Shown here piece by piece: positions 1 through 10,000 of a DNA stretch of 19,888 nucleotides. A model generated the notes under the pieces. The model ran no database searches. It worked only from the letters and a program-made list of their open reading frames with translations, and was not told the DNA's origin. The position numbers and the translations under genes are program-made. The stretch's first letter is position 1; each line of letters begins with the position of its first letter. Source of the stretch: Gemmatimonadota bacterium (GTDB lineage: Bacteria; Latescibacterota; UBA2968; UBA8231); the NCBI GenBank assembly GCA_028875335.1, contig JAPPEF010000063.1, positions 1 through 19,888 on the forward strand, read 5' to 3'.

Positions 1-801
1 ACCGCAATCGCCCATGGTGCGCATTCCTTCGACCACGCCTTTGACTAGCAGGCGTCTATAGGTGACACCGGCCTCTAAACCGTAGAAGAATTCGTCGCTG
101 AAAGCCCCGCCTCGCTTGCGATAGCCGACCGCGCTCGTCAAGTAGCCTGGGAGAGGGTACAGCGATTTGCCTACCAACAGACGCATGTCGATGTCCCTCT
201 CGCCTGTGCCCAAGGGAACCTTGTTGTCGGCCCCACCCACTAGACTCGGCCCCAAGCCAAGTCCGCCCGCGTCTAGGGAGCCAATGCTATCTTGATCTAT
301 GTCGTAGCCCAAGGGGAATTTGCCCCCCAGCGCTAGGGATACCACTGCCGGATTGCGCAGCAAGCGCCAGCGCAGGCGCAGTTCCAAATCGGCCAGACCC
401 GATTGGACTTCGTCGGGGTGGATGCGGGTTATGGTGGTATCGGGGCCGTCGCTTCTGTTGAATACCTTCACCTCGGTATTCTTGTACACCAAGCGCTTAT
501 AGGGTAGGGTGGCCACCAAGGTCAAGCGCTCCTGCAAACCATATTCTAGGTAGGCCGATATACTCTCGTCGCTCAATTCTTCCATGCTGGGTTTTGCCAC
601 CCGCTCCCGCCGCTCGCCGGTGGCGTCCAGATAGTTTTGGGAGCGGAAGGAAAGTCCGGCGATTTTGAAGTACATGCCGCCTGCGTCCTGCGTCCAAGCA
701 CCGGCGTGTAGTTGAGCGGGGGCAATCGCCAGCAGGAGAGCCGCCAGCGGGATCCAGCGCCGCAGGGGGCGGAGCGAATTCGATTGAGTGTTGTGGTTCA
801 T
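1..801 (-). CDS. Outer-membrane beta-barrel protein, XagA/transporter-like (3' end outside window)
   Basis: An open frame of 267 codons runs from an ATG at 799-801 to the left edge with no stop, so the C-terminus is missing. The N-terminus is a signal peptide: a basic stretch (RPLRRW), a hydrophobic run (IPLAALLLAIA) and an Ala-x-Ala-like exit near HAGA. The mature start, GAWTQDAGGMYFKIAGLSF, resembles the XagA-like and putative-transporter barrel family, which begins with GAWTQ and a glycine/aromatic strand. The rest alternates polar and hydrophobic residues (SAYLEYGLQERLTLVATLPYKR, LADLELRLRWRLL), as in beta strands facing a membrane. A purine-rich GAGAGA lies about 5 nt before the ATG. It sits 107 bp downstream of the TonB-dependent receptor gene on the same strand and may be co-transcribed with it. 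Outer-membrane location is well supported; substrate and function are unknown. Confidence 0.72.
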   Translation of the reverse strand, partial: MNHNTQSNSLRPLRRWIPLAALLLAIAPAQLHAGAWTQDAGGMYFKIAGLSFRSQNYLDATGERRERVAKPSMEELSDESISAYLEYGLQERLTLVATLPYKRLVYKNTEVKVFNRSDGPDTTITRIHPDEVQSGLADLELRLRWRLLRNPAVVSLALGGKFPLGYDIDQDSIGSLDAGGLGLGPSLVGGADNKVPLGTGERDIDMRLLVGKSLYPLPGYLTSAVGYRKRGGAFSDEFFYGLEAGVTYRRLLVKGVVEGMRTMGDCG

Positions 802-908
802 AACAATCTCTCGGAAAGTGTTGGAGTTCAGCGGTCCCCTAACTATTCTGTCGATTATGTACCGACCACTCACAAATGGCAATGTTCCTAGTCCTGTGGC
901 AGCGTTGC

Positions 909-3900
909 TCAATAGACGTAGCGCAAGCCGACCTGCACTTGGCGCGGATCGCCCAAGCCCGACTGCACGGTGCCGTCGAAATTGAACAGGAGGCCGACGC
1001 TAGAGGGATCGCGGAAGTTGTCCGTGTTGAGCAGGTTGAAGACCTCGACAATGGCTTCTAGTTGACTGCTGCCCACCAAGATAGGCCGCGATAGGCGCAC
1101 GTCATAGGAGAAAAATTCGTTGTCCTTGCGCAGCGTGTTGCGCGCCGTGATGCTATCGTCGCTGCAGATCCGGTCGGAGGTCGCGCCCCACGGGTTGGTC
1201 GAGCGGTCGCCCGCGCAGGATGCGGAGATTGGCTGCGCTGAATAGTAGCTCAGGCGCTGGTTGAGCAACACTCCGCCGGGCAAGGTGGCCAAGGCCCACG
1301 CATTGAAGCGGTGGCGCTGGTCGCGGTCCGAGTAGCCCCATTCGCGCTCCAGTTGGGTCGCATCGACGTAGCGGAAGGTGAAGGGATCGCGCTCGTTGTC
1401 GTCGTCGGATTTGTCCCACGACAATGTGTAGTTGAGCTGGAATTGCAAGTCGTCCTGTATCATCTGCCGCAAGCCGAAGCTGAGGCCGTGGTAGCGCGAC
1501 TTGGCCGTGCTCTCGACTACGGTCAAATCGCCGATGCCGTTGCTGCCATCGGCTCCTAGACCCGTCGCCCACGGAGAGCCGAAGATGGCGTCGTTGCGGT
1601 TGACAAAGCGCGTCAGATTATCGGCGCGGGCGTACGTGTACCCTAAGGAGCCGACTAGACCGGATGCATGTAATTCGCGTTCGATGCCGACGTTTGTGCT
1701 GATGGTGCGCGGGTTTTCGAAATTTTGGTCAAAGACAAAGATGCTGGGCCAGAAGGGATCGCCTTGGGGCGTAGGCAATAATTCGCCGTAGGTCGGAGGC
1801 AGTCCCAAAATGGGCGTCAGGGCGCTGGAGCGGAAAATGGATTGCCCGCGCGAGCCATTGGTCGAGCGCGTACTGGCCAAGTTCAAGCCCGGAATGCGGG
1901 CGTAGTAGATCCCAGCACTGCCGCGCAGCAAGGTCTTGTTGTCGCCGTGTACATCGTAGGCCACCCCTAGGCGCGGCTGGAACATGTCCCAGTCCGAGGG
2001 AATGGTGCCGTTGGAGGGGAATTCGTAGGTACCCGTCTCGTTGGTCACTGTTTTGCCGATGAAATTGGCGAAGAACACTTCGCCTGGATCGGTGAGCACA
2101 TCGGGCTGTATTTGCGCCTCCCAGCGCAGGCCGTAGTTGAGCGTCAACTTGTTCGAGGGCTGCCAACTGTCCTGCACGAACAGGGCCAATTCGTGCTGCG
2201 GAATGTGCTGGGTGCCCGCTTCTTCCACGGTCAGGCCGCCGACGCCGGACTGCTGCAAATAGAGCAGAACCGGCCCGGTGATAGCCGTTCCGTCGGGGCA
2301 GGCCCCGGTGGTGCTGGTGCTGCCGTCGGCGCACTCGACGTAGCCGTTGCCCTGCTCGACGAAGTTGAGAAAGCCATCTAGTGAGCTGAAGATGTAGCGG
2401 CCATTGGCAAAGCCGATGAAGGTCTGCACGGATTCGACGCGGTTCCACTCGACGCCGGCTTTGATTAAGTGATTGCCCTTGGACACGGAGATGTTGTCGA
2501 GCGCTTGGATGCGGGTGTCGTAGTACTCGACCGGAATGAAGAAGGGCATGCCAAAGCGATAGCCGTGGACAAAATCCATGCCCGTATCGGGGAAGGGACG
2601 CCCGGTGTTGGGGTTGTCCGGGCCAAGGTAGGGACGAGGGCGATCCTCGCGGGAGACTTGGAAGCGAAATTCGTTGGTGGTGGTCGCGGACAGCAGCGAT
2701 AGCAGGCTGCCGTTGAAGGCGTGGGACCAGTCCCGTTCTACGGCGTTGGCGCTGCGCGCCCACGAGTCCACGTCAAAGGTGCCGTTTTCCTGTTCGGACC
2801 AAGTGTAATTGTATTTGAAGGTGGCGTAGTGCGCCTCCGACAGGCGTGCGTCGATCTTGGCGAGCAAAGCGCGGGCGTCGTTGGTGCGGTCAATCGGCCC
2901 GTAGTCGCCGGCTAGCGCCCCGTTGAATTGCTCGTCCATAAAGGCGCGCAGGCGGGCATCGATGCGCTCGCCATCGCTCTGCTTGGTGTCTCTAAAAACC
3001 TGCTGGTCGTAGGCGGTAAAGAAAAAGGCTCGGTCCTTTATCAGCGGCCCACCCATAGTGAAGCCGAACTGCCCCTGACTAAAATCCGGCGCACGCTCTA
3101 TGCCCTCGTGTCGCGCCGTGCCCGACAGGGCGTCGTTTTTGCCGAAAAAATGTACTGAGCCGTGCAACTGGTTGGTGCCCGATTTGGTGATGACGTTGAC
3201 AAAACCGCCGCTGGAGCGGCCGAATTCCGCGTTGGCTCCCTGCGGCACCACCACCATTTCCTCCACCGCGTCCAAATTAAAGGTGAAGGCCGGGCGCTGG
3301 CCGCCGCGCTGCTCGCCGAAGAAGGGGTTGTTAAAATCAGCGCCATCCACTGAGATGTTGTTGTGAATGCCGCGCTGGCCGCCAATGCTCAGCTCGTCGC
3401 CGTCGGGGCCTTGGACGATGGCCACGCCCGGCGTCAATAGCGTCAGGTTGAGGAAGTTGCGCCCGTTGTTGGGCAGGTCCTGCACGGCCTCTTCGGGCAG
3501 GCGCGTGGCTGGTTCGCTCTGCGTTATATCCACTGTGGACAAGGCCGCCTCGACGACCATTTCCTCCATCTGCGGCAGCATTTTGGCGATCAACTCTACG
3601 GTCTCGCCGACTCGCACTTGCACCCCGGTCTGCCGCACTTCGGCCTGTCCGGCCGCCTGTACCGTCACGTCGTAGGAGCCGAGGGGCAGCAAGGTCGCAG
3701 TGAACAGCCCTAGATCGGATGAGGTAAGGGTGCGCTCGTAGTTGGTGCGGGTTTCCTTGAGCACGACGGTGGCGTTGGCGATGGGATTGCCAAACTGGTC
3801 CCAGACAAAACCGCGAATTACGCCGGTGGTCGCTTGGGACTGAGCCCAAGCTCCGTCGAGTAGGACGACCCAGAGTAGGACGGACAGAAGGGGCAAGAAG

Positions 3901-3920
3901 CGAAGTCGATGCGTCGGCAT
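909..3920 (-). CDS. TonB-dependent receptor with N-terminal carboxypeptidase-regulatory-like domain (Oar-like)
   Basis: This 1003-residue protein is an outer-membrane receptor of the Oar-like/CarboxypepD_reg type. A signal peptide spans about residues 1-26, ending in DGAWA-QS. Next comes a carboxypeptidase-regulatory-like beta-sandwich (about 32-118) with the hallmark VIRGFVWDQFGNPIANATV. The plug domain (about 125-250) contains LPNNGRNFLNLTLLTPGV, then GGQRGIHNNISVDGADFNNPFFG and GRSSGGFVNVITKSGTN. The remaining roughly 750 residues show alternating aromatic strand patterns and end in VQVGLRYVY, a terminal aromatic typical of outer-membrane barrels. Known members import large substrates using TonB/ExbBD energy; no such partners are in the window. 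The length is usual for the family. The Shine-Dalgarno signal before the ATG is weak. The ligand cannot be predicted from the sequence. Confidence 0.93.
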   Translation of the reverse strand: MPTHRLRFLPLLSVLLWVVLLDGAWAQSQATTGVIRGFVWDQFGNPIANATVVLKETRTNYERTLTSSDLGLFTATLLPLGSYDVTVQAAGQAEVRQTGVQVRVGETVELIAKMLPQMEEMVVEAALSTVDITQSEPATRLPEEAVQDLPNNGRNFLNLTLLTPGVAIVQGPDGDELSIGGQRGIHNNISVDGADFNNPFFGEQRGGQRPAFTFNLDAVEEMVVVPQGANAEFGRSSGGFVNVITKSGTNQLHGSVHFFGKNDALSGTARHEGIERAPDFSQGQFGFTMGGPLIKDRAFFFTAYDQQVFRDTKQSDGERIDARLRAFMDEQFNGALAGDYGPIDRTNDARALLAKIDARLSEAHYATFKYNYTWSEQENGTFDVDSWARSANAVERDWSHAFNGSLLSLLSATTTNEFRFQVSREDRPRPYLGPDNPNTGRPFPDTGMDFVHGYRFGMPFFIPVEYYDTRIQALDNISVSKGNHLIKAGVEWNRVESVQTFIGFANGRYIFSSLDGFLNFVEQGNGYVECADGSTSTTGACPDGTAITGPVLLYLQQSGVGGLTVEEAGTQHIPQHELALFVQDSWQPSNKLTLNYGLRWEAQIQPDVLTDPGEVFFANFIGKTVTNETGTYEFPSNGTIPSDWDMFQPRLGVAYDVHGDNKTLLRGSAGIYYARIPGLNLASTRSTNGSRGQSIFRSSALTPILGLPPTYGELLPTPQGDPFWPSIFVFDQNFENPRTISTNVGIERELHASGLVGSLGYTYARADNLTRFVNRNDAIFGSPWATGLGADGSNGIGDLTVVESTAKSRYHGLSFGLRQMIQDDLQFQLNYTLSWDKSDDDNERDPFTFRYVDATQLEREWGYSDRDQRHRFNAWALATLPGGVLLNQRLSYYSAQPISASCAGDRSTNPWGATSDRICSDDSITARNTLRKDNEFFSYDVRLSRPILVGSSQLEAIVEVFNLLNTDNFRDPSSVGLLFNFDGTVQSGLGDPRQVQVGLRYVY

Positions 3921-4068
3921 AAGCTATTTCATTGTGAAGATGGTTGGGACAGGGAGTCTAACTTGTTAGGGCCACTTTTGCCAAGATTACAGACAGACTA
4001 TTTTACAACATTAGCCAAAATTCAAGCTCGGTCAACTATCCGTCCGGTTACCTCTTGCCACTCGACAA
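3921..4068. promoter_or_regulatory. Divergent intergenic region between receptor and HAD genes
   Basis: These 148 bp separate the divergently transcribed receptor (minus) and HAD hydrolase (plus) genes, so promoters for both should lie here. The stretch is visibly more AT-rich than the flanking genes. It contains a small dyad, CTAAC-TT-GTTAG, at 3958-3969 that could be a regulator site. No convincing -35/-10 or -24/-12 pair was identified. Confidence 0.4.
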
Positions 4069-4794
4069 ATGCAAAAAACACAGCCCGCCCTAATTGCCTT
4101 TGACGCCGACGACACTCTGTGGGAAAACGAGATTCACTTTGAAACAGCCAAGGATCGCTTTACGCATCTGTTGTCCTCCGACTCCGATCCAGAGTGGACC
4201 GAGCGGGAGCTGTACGAGACTGAAATGCGCAACCTAGCCCATTTTGGCTACGGCATCAAAAGCTTCACCTTGTCCATGATAGAGACGGCCCTCGATCTGA
4301 CGAAGGGCGCGGTAACGGGGCAGCAAATCCGCCAGATTTTGGACTATGGCAAAGAACTGCTGCAAACGCCCATTGAACCGCTGCCCCACGTCGAGGAAGT
4401 GCTCACTCACCTGTCCCGCACCCATCCCCTGATGCTGCTGACGAAGGGCGACTTGTTCGACCAAGAGGCCAAGATCGCCCGCTCTGGCTTGGCCGACCAC
4501 TTCACTCATATCGAAATCGTCAGCGAAAAAAACGAGGAAACCTACGCGGCCCTGTTGCAGCGCCACGGCATCCAGCCGGCGGACTTCTGCATGGTGGGCA
4601 ATTCGCTCAAATCGGATATCCTGCCCGTCGTCGCCTTGGGTGGGCACGCCGTCTATGTGCCGTACTACACCACTTGGCTCTACGAACGCGTCGAGCCTTC
4701 GGAAGCCGAGCGCCAGCAATACCATCAAATATCCCACCTAGGGGAACTGCCCCGCCTGCTCGCCGAGCAGTTCGCTTCCACCGTCCAAAACTAA
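4069..4794 (+). CDS. HAD superfamily hydrolase (phosphatase-like)
   Basis: This 241-residue protein carries all four haloacid-dehalogenase superfamily motifs. Motif I is FDADDTLW (nucleophile D12, general acid D14), motif II is LLTKGD (T125), motif III lysine is K154 in SEKNEE, and motif IV is MVGNSLKSDILP with D183. A helical cap segment lies between motifs I and II (about residues 20-95), as in subfamily IA enzymes such as YjjG-like nucleotidases and phosphoglycolate-phosphatase relatives. The expected reaction is Mg-dependent hydrolysis of a phosphoester in the cytoplasm; the substrate is not evident. It lies 41 bp upstream of the DUF6785-like membrane protein on the same strand, so co-transcription is plausible. 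The Shine-Dalgarno signal is weak. The start was chosen because motif I must lie close to the N-terminus. Confidence 0.9.
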   Translation: MQKTQPALIAFDADDTLWENEIHFETAKDRFTHLLSSDSDPEWTERELYETEMRNLAHFGYGIKSFTLSMIETALDLTKGAVTGQQIRQILDYGKELLQTPIEPLPHVEEVLTHLSRTHPLMLLTKGDLFDQEAKIARSGLADHFTHIEIVSEKNEETYAALLQRHGIQPADFCMVGNSLKSDILPVVALGGHAVYVPYYTTWLYERVEPSEAERQQYHQISHLGELPRLLAEQFASTVQN

Positions 4795-4835
4795 AACCGT
4801 GACTTCGTCCGGCTTTCCCGCGCGACGGATCTGCA

Positions 4836-6881
4836 ATGCCGGAGACTGGACCTACCACACCTGAACCGGGCAGGGTTGGCCGTCTGCTGCCGGCTGCCTT
4901 TCGCTCGCGGCTGGCCCTAGAGCCATCCGACCCGGAGCCTAGCGTCGAAGAGACCGGCTCGGCCTTTACGCTTAGGGCCTTTGCCCTAGGCACCTTTTTG
5001 GCCGCCTTTATCGGCGGCGGCGTGGCCTATAGCACCCTGTATTTGCAAGGCTCCTTCATGGCCTTGGGTTTTAGTACGGTCGGCGCGGTTTGCCTGCTGG
5101 CCCTGCTGACGGGGCTGATCAATCCCCTGCTCAAGCTGTGCGGGACGCAGGGTTTGCGCCGGGGCGAATTGCTGCTGGTCTATGTTATGATGGTGATGGC
5201 ATCGCCTATCCCCATCGTTTTTACCTCGAAGATCATCAGCCAGCTCGCCGCTCCCTTTTACTTTGCCACGCCCGAAAACGATTGGCAGAGCCTCATCCAC
5301 CCCCACATTCCCCACTGGATGATGCCGCGCCAGCTCGGCGACGCCCAGTTTTTCTTTGAGGGGATGGGTGCCGACTACGCGGTGCCGTGGAAAGCTTGGC
5401 TGTTGGCGCTGGCGGCTTGGCAGCCCTTTATCTGGTCTCTCTTCTTGGTGATGATCGCCATCATGGTCGTTTTGCGGCGGCAGTGGATCGACAACGAGCG
5501 CCTCGTCTATCCGCTGGTGCAAGTGCCGCTGGCCATGACCGCAATGGGAGAGGCTAAAGAGCGCTGGCCGCCCTTTTTCAAAAATCGGGGGATGTGGATC
5601 GGCTTTGCCCTTGCCGCCACGTGGAGTACGCTGCACGGTTTGTATGCCTATTTTCCGGAAGGCGTACAATTCGCTCGCGGCGTCGATCTGTTCCACCAAC
5701 AACTGTCGATCATGCGCGGCACCACTACGCTGTATGTCATCTTCCGCTTCAACATCTTTGGTTTTTTCTACTTCCTCAAGACCGAGGTCGCGCTCAGCCT
5801 GTGGGTTTTCAATTTGTTGGCCAACCTCTTGCGCGGCACTTTCGCCATCCTCGGCATTGGCAATACGCCCAGCTTGGGCGGTGGCCACGGCATCGGGCAC
5901 ACGCTACAGGTCTATCACGCCATGGGCGCTATGCTGGTGCTGTTCCTCGGCGGCTTGTGGGCCGCTCGCCGCCATCTGGCCGCGGTCTGGCGCAAAGCTT
6001 GGTCCGGCGACCTGGATATTGACGACGACGACGAAATACTGTCCTACCGAGCCGCGGTGGCCATCCTCGTGGTCGGCACGGCGCTCATGATTGGCTGGCT
6101 GTGGTTGGCTGGATTGCCGCTGTGGGCCGGCGCAGCGTTGATATTTCTAGCCGGTGCCCTTTTTGTCGCCTTTACTCGAGTGGTCGCCGAGGGTGGTCTG
6201 TCGGACGGTGCTCCGCCCGTGGTGCCGGCCGGCATCCTCATCTCCGCAGTCGGCTCATCGACGCTGGGGGCACCGGGCTTGGTCTTGCTGGCCAGCACCT
6301 ACATCTGGACGGCCAATGTCCGTAGCTTCGTCATGGCCTCCTGCGCCAACAGCCTGAAGCTGGGCCAAGAATTGGGCCGGGGCCGGCGGCCTTTGTTCTG
6401 GGCTATGGTCGTGGCCATAGCCGTGGCGCTGGCGGCTTCGATTTGGATGATCTTGGAGCTGAGCTACGAACACGGCAACCTCAATCTGCGGCCAATGGGT
6501 AGCCGCGAAGCGCCCTACCGCTATGTCGAGAGCCTGCTGCGCTATCCGAGTGAGGTGCATCTGTGGGGCTGGATCAATATGGGCTTGGGCGCGGCCATCA
6601 TGCTGGGCTTGACCGTGGCCCGGTGGCACTACGCTTGGTGGCCCCTGCACCCTTTGGGCTATCCCATTGGGCCGACGTGGATTATGGACCACCTGTGGTT
6701 CAATATGTTCTTGGCTTGGTTTGTCAAAGTCCTAGTGCTCAAGTACGGCGGTGCCGAGCTCTACCACCGGACCAGGCCGTTTTTTATGGGCCTGATCTTA
6801 GGGCAACTGCTGCCGGGCGGCATCTTCCTCGTCATCGACCATTTTACCGGCACAGTTGGCAATGTGATTTTCTGGGGTTAG
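4836..6881 (+). CDS. Polytopic membrane protein, DUF6785/DUF6784-like (possible OPT-type transporter)
   Basis: This 681-residue protein begins with a proline-rich, charged soluble stretch (1-45) and then has about 14 hydrophobic segments, for example AFALGTFLAAFIGGGVAYSTL, GAVCLLALLTGLINPLL, LLLVYVMMVMASPIPIVF and LGLTVARW. Recurrent features such as ALSLWVFNLL, IDNERLVYPL and the late block FVAFTRVVAEGGLSDGAPPVVP match what I recall of DUF6785/DUF6784 proteins. Those proteins are common in Planctomycetes, Armatimonadetes and Latescibacterota and are distantly related to oligopeptide (OPT) transporters. Transport is inferred, not established. No signal peptide is evident. It follows the HAD gene by 41 bp and is followed by a long palindromic repeat that may end the transcript. 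No shorter start is clearly better: the ATG leaves a plausible cytoplasmic N-tail. Confidence 0.82.
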   Translation: MPETGPTTPEPGRVGRLLPAAFRSRLALEPSDPEPSVEETGSAFTLRAFALGTFLAAFIGGGVAYSTLYLQGSFMALGFSTVGAVCLLALLTGLINPLLKLCGTQGLRRGELLLVYVMMVMASPIPIVFTSKIISQLAAPFYFATPENDWQSLIHPHIPHWMMPRQLGDAQFFFEGMGADYAVPWKAWLLALAAWQPFIWSLFLVMIAIMVVLRRQWIDNERLVYPLVQVPLAMTAMGEAKERWPPFFKNRGMWIGFALAATWSTLHGLYAYFPEGVQFARGVDLFHQQLSIMRGTTTLYVIFRFNIFGFFYFLKTEVALSLWVFNLLANLLRGTFAILGIGNTPSLGGGHGIGHTLQVYHAMGAMLVLFLGGLWAARRHLAAVWRKAWSGDLDIDDDDEILSYRAAVAILVVGTALMIGWLWLAGLPLWAGAALIFLAGALFVAFTRVVAEGGLSDGAPPVVPAGILISAVGSSTLGAPGLVLLASTYIWTANVRSFVMASCANSLKLGQELGRGRRPLFWAMVVAIAVALAASIWMILELSYEHGNLNLRPMGSREAPYRYVESLLRYPSEVHLWGWINMGLGAAIMLGLTVARWHYAWWPLHPLGYPIGPTWIMDHLWFNMFLAWFVKVLVLKYGGAELYHRTRPFFMGLILGQLLPGGIFLVIDHFTGTVGNVIFWG

Positions 6882-6899
6882 CTACTGACGACCTAGGCT

Positions 6900-7001
6900 T
6901 GTCATGCTGAGGAAGCCGATAGGCTGACGAAGCATCTTTTGCCTACGCGGCCTCGTCGGTAGGAGATGCTTCGACTCCGCTTTGCTCCGCTCAGCATGAC
7001 A
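6900..7001. repeat. Long palindromic intergenic repeat (REP/MITE-like, possible terminator)
   Basis: The outer arms TGTCATGCTGAG (6900-6911) and CTCAGCATGACA (6990-7001) are perfect 12-bp inverted repeats. A second, nested pair is CGAAGCATCT (6928-6937) and AGATGCTTCG (6964-6973). The element would fold into one long interrupted hairpin of about 102 nt. It fills most of the 143-bp gap between the DUF6785-like and FtsX genes. From memory, similar TGTCATGCTGAG...GAAGCATCT palindromes are dispersed in intergenic DNA of several uncultured bacterial phyla. There is no long T-tract, so termination is possible but unproven. Confidence 0.75.
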
Positions 7002-7024
7002 GGGCAACTTAGATATCTACTGAT

Positions 7025-10000
7025 ATGAATAACTCAGGATGGCTATATCTCGCCTTCTGGTTCGGGCTACTGCAAACGCCTTGCTACGGCGAGGTGGCTG
7101 CTTTGCGCGCCACCATCGAAGCCCTGAGCGCCGTCGAATCGCGCTTGGCCGGCTACCCCGGTGCCGAAGCGGGTGCCGCGTTGGTGGAGCGCGAATTGGT
7201 CGCGGCCGGCGTCGAAGCAGTACAGCGCGATTCGTTTGCAGTGGTCGTGCCCATAGATCGAGGTGGTCGCCTGCGCTTGGAGCAGAGCGGGGAGGAGGTG
7301 TCGCTGTGGGGTCTGTGGCCGAATTTGGCGCGGACGGTTACGCTGCCGCCAGAGGGTCTGCGAGCGCCGATGATCTACGGCGGCCGGGGCCAGTGGAGCG
7401 ACTTCGACGGCCACGCCATGGATGGGCGCATTGTCCTACTGGAATTTGACAGTTGGAACCACTGGCTGCACGCCGCGTCGCTGGGTGCCCGGGCCGTGGT
7501 ATTTATCGCGCCCGAGCAGGCCAACCGCCACCAAGCCGCGGCCAAGTACGCCCACGTGCCGCTCGACATCCCCCGCTTCTGGGTCGAGCGCGAAGCGGGC
7601 CTCGTGCTGCGCCAGCGCCTGCGGGACGGTGAGCTGTTGGTTCACTTGCAGGGCCGCATGGACTGGCAACAGCGTCCGGCGTGGAATATCTGGGGCGTGA
7701 TCCCAGGTGCCCATCCCGAGCTGGCCGCCGAGCGCGTCGCCATTGAGGCGTACTACGACGGCATTTCCGTGGTGCCGGGCCGAGCGCCTAGTGCTGAGAC
7801 TGCCTGTGGCATTGCCGCTTTATTGGAATTGGCCCGCCATCTAGCGGTCCATCCACCAGCGCGTACCATCATTCTAGTGGCAACGTCGGCCCACTTCCAG
7901 GGCCGTCAGGGCATGGCCAACTTTCTCGCTCGCCACGCTCGCCGCTTGGAGGAACCGCTCCATATAGACCTGTTCATCGGCCTCGATCTGTCGAGTCGCA
8001 CCGATCAAGTCGGCATCTGGAACAATACCGCTAGGCCCGAATTGCGGCGCTTTTTCGCCCCATTCGGTCGCCGCTTCAGCGGCTACGCCAGCACCCTAGA
8101 CTCGGCCGCCGTCGGCAGTCTGGTCAACGGCATCACTCCCATCAAGGGTTTGGACTGGTCGGCGTACATGCCCGGTGGCATCGCCGCCAACAGTCAGTTC
8201 GCGCTCGAAGGTGGCTTGATCTCCTTGGGCTTGATCACCGTCAACGACGCCCGCTTGCAGATCGATTCGCCGCTGGACCAGCCCGTCGCGGTCAACTACG
8301 ACAATCTGGCGCGCCAAGTCGCCTTGATAAACGGCGTGCTGCAACAGGCTCTAAACGATCCGCAATTGTTGGAGGAGAAAGCGGCCTTTGGGCCAGTGTT
8401 GCAGGATCGCCTGCGCGACTTGCGCCTCAAGGTGCGGACCTTTCCGCGCCGTTCGCAAACGCCGGACCGGCCAGTGCCCGATGCGGTAGCTGTAGTGCGA
8501 CGGCAATGGATCACCGCTGGCAAAGCAGTCAAAGGGGTGCGCACGGCCCAAGTCCATCTCAGCGACGACGAGGGCGAACTGCTCATAAAGGGGCTGCCGC
8601 AGGCCCAGTACCGCACCAATGTGTACGTCTTGGACCCGCAAGACGGGGCTATTACTTATGCCGCCGATCTGAGCAAAAGGGCAGAGGGATTCCACGGGGC
8701 ACCGCTGCCCGACGGCTCCATCCCCAGCACCGTCCAGTGGGCAGTCACCGAGAAATCGGTAGTGGTGTTCCCCTGCCTGAGCCGCCCTTTTTACGGCCTC
8801 ATTAATCCGCGCTCGCTCAATTTCTTGGGCGGCATCACCGTGCTCAACCGCTACGACACCGCCCCGCGCCAATACGGCTACGCGCTGGGCAGCAGCCTCG
8901 ACGAAGCGGCCGGGGTGGTATTCGGGCCGCTGGACGCCGACCCGCAAAACCGCATCAAGATACTGGCGGGCCGACAACTGTTGTTACTCAACAACGGCAT
9001 CCCCGACAGCCGACCCAATGGCGAGGGTTTTGCTCTGGCTGAAGAGCGGCTGGTGCCAACGCTGTTGCAGGCCGCTTGGGATATGTGGCGCCTCGACGAG
9101 GATCGGCTGCAGACCATGCGCGACCACGCCATTGAAAACCAGCACTTGCAGCGCCTGCACCAGCGCACCGCCCAAGTTCTCGAAGCCGCCCAAGAGGCCG
9201 CCCGCCAAAAAGAGTGGAGTCGCTACGTGGCCCATCTGCGGGTGGCCCTGGGATTGGAAAACCAGGTCTATCCCGAGGCCATAGCGACCTTAAACGACGT
9301 CATAAAGGGCATGGTATTCTTTTTGGCGCTGCTCATTCCCGCGGCTTTTTTGGGTGAGCGCCTGCTGCTAGGGGCAACGCAGATTACGCGGCAATTGACT
9401 GGTTTTGGCGCGTTATTGGCCGTGGTCTGGCTTGCGGTCTCGCAGGTGCATCCCGCCTTTGCCATTGCCCACCCACTGGTCATCCTGCTGGCCTTTGCCA
9501 TCATGGCCATGGCCGGTCTCGTCCTCGTCCTCATCAGCACCCGCTTCAACAGTTTTATGAAGGAGCGCGGCGACCGGATCCACCACGTTGAGATGCGGCG
9601 TTTCAGCGTCGCCCATGCCGCGTTCATGCTGGGCATATCCAATATGCGGCGGCGCAAACTGCGCACCGGCCTGACTTTGACGACCTTGGTGCTGCTGACG
9701 TTTACGGTGCTTTCCTTTGCCTCGTACGAGAGCCGAGCGCGCTTTATCTCGCTACCTCTCGAACACGAGGGTGAGTACGAAGGCATCTTGGTCCGCAACC
9801 GGGCTTGGAATCCCTTGGGCCAGCCCATGCTGGATTACATCCGCTCTCACTTTTCCGCGGTCGGCCCGATCAGTCCGCGCAACTGGTTCATTTTGCAGGA
9901 GGACAAAAAGACGTATCTCGAAGCCGCGTCCGGGCGACAATTGGTGCGGACCTACGGCTTACTCGGCCTAAATCCCGAGGAGACCAACATAACAGGCGTT

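Noticed and set aside
1729..2763. Long minus-strand open frame of 344 codons inside the receptor gene
   Set aside because: It is out of frame with the receptor gene, has Arg/Gln/Ser-rich low-complexity composition and no domain; it is a shadow caused by high GC.
4986..5900. Minus-strand open frame of 304 codons opposite the DUF6785-like gene
   Set aside because: The His/Gln/Arg-rich, patternless product is antisense to a well-supported membrane protein gene.
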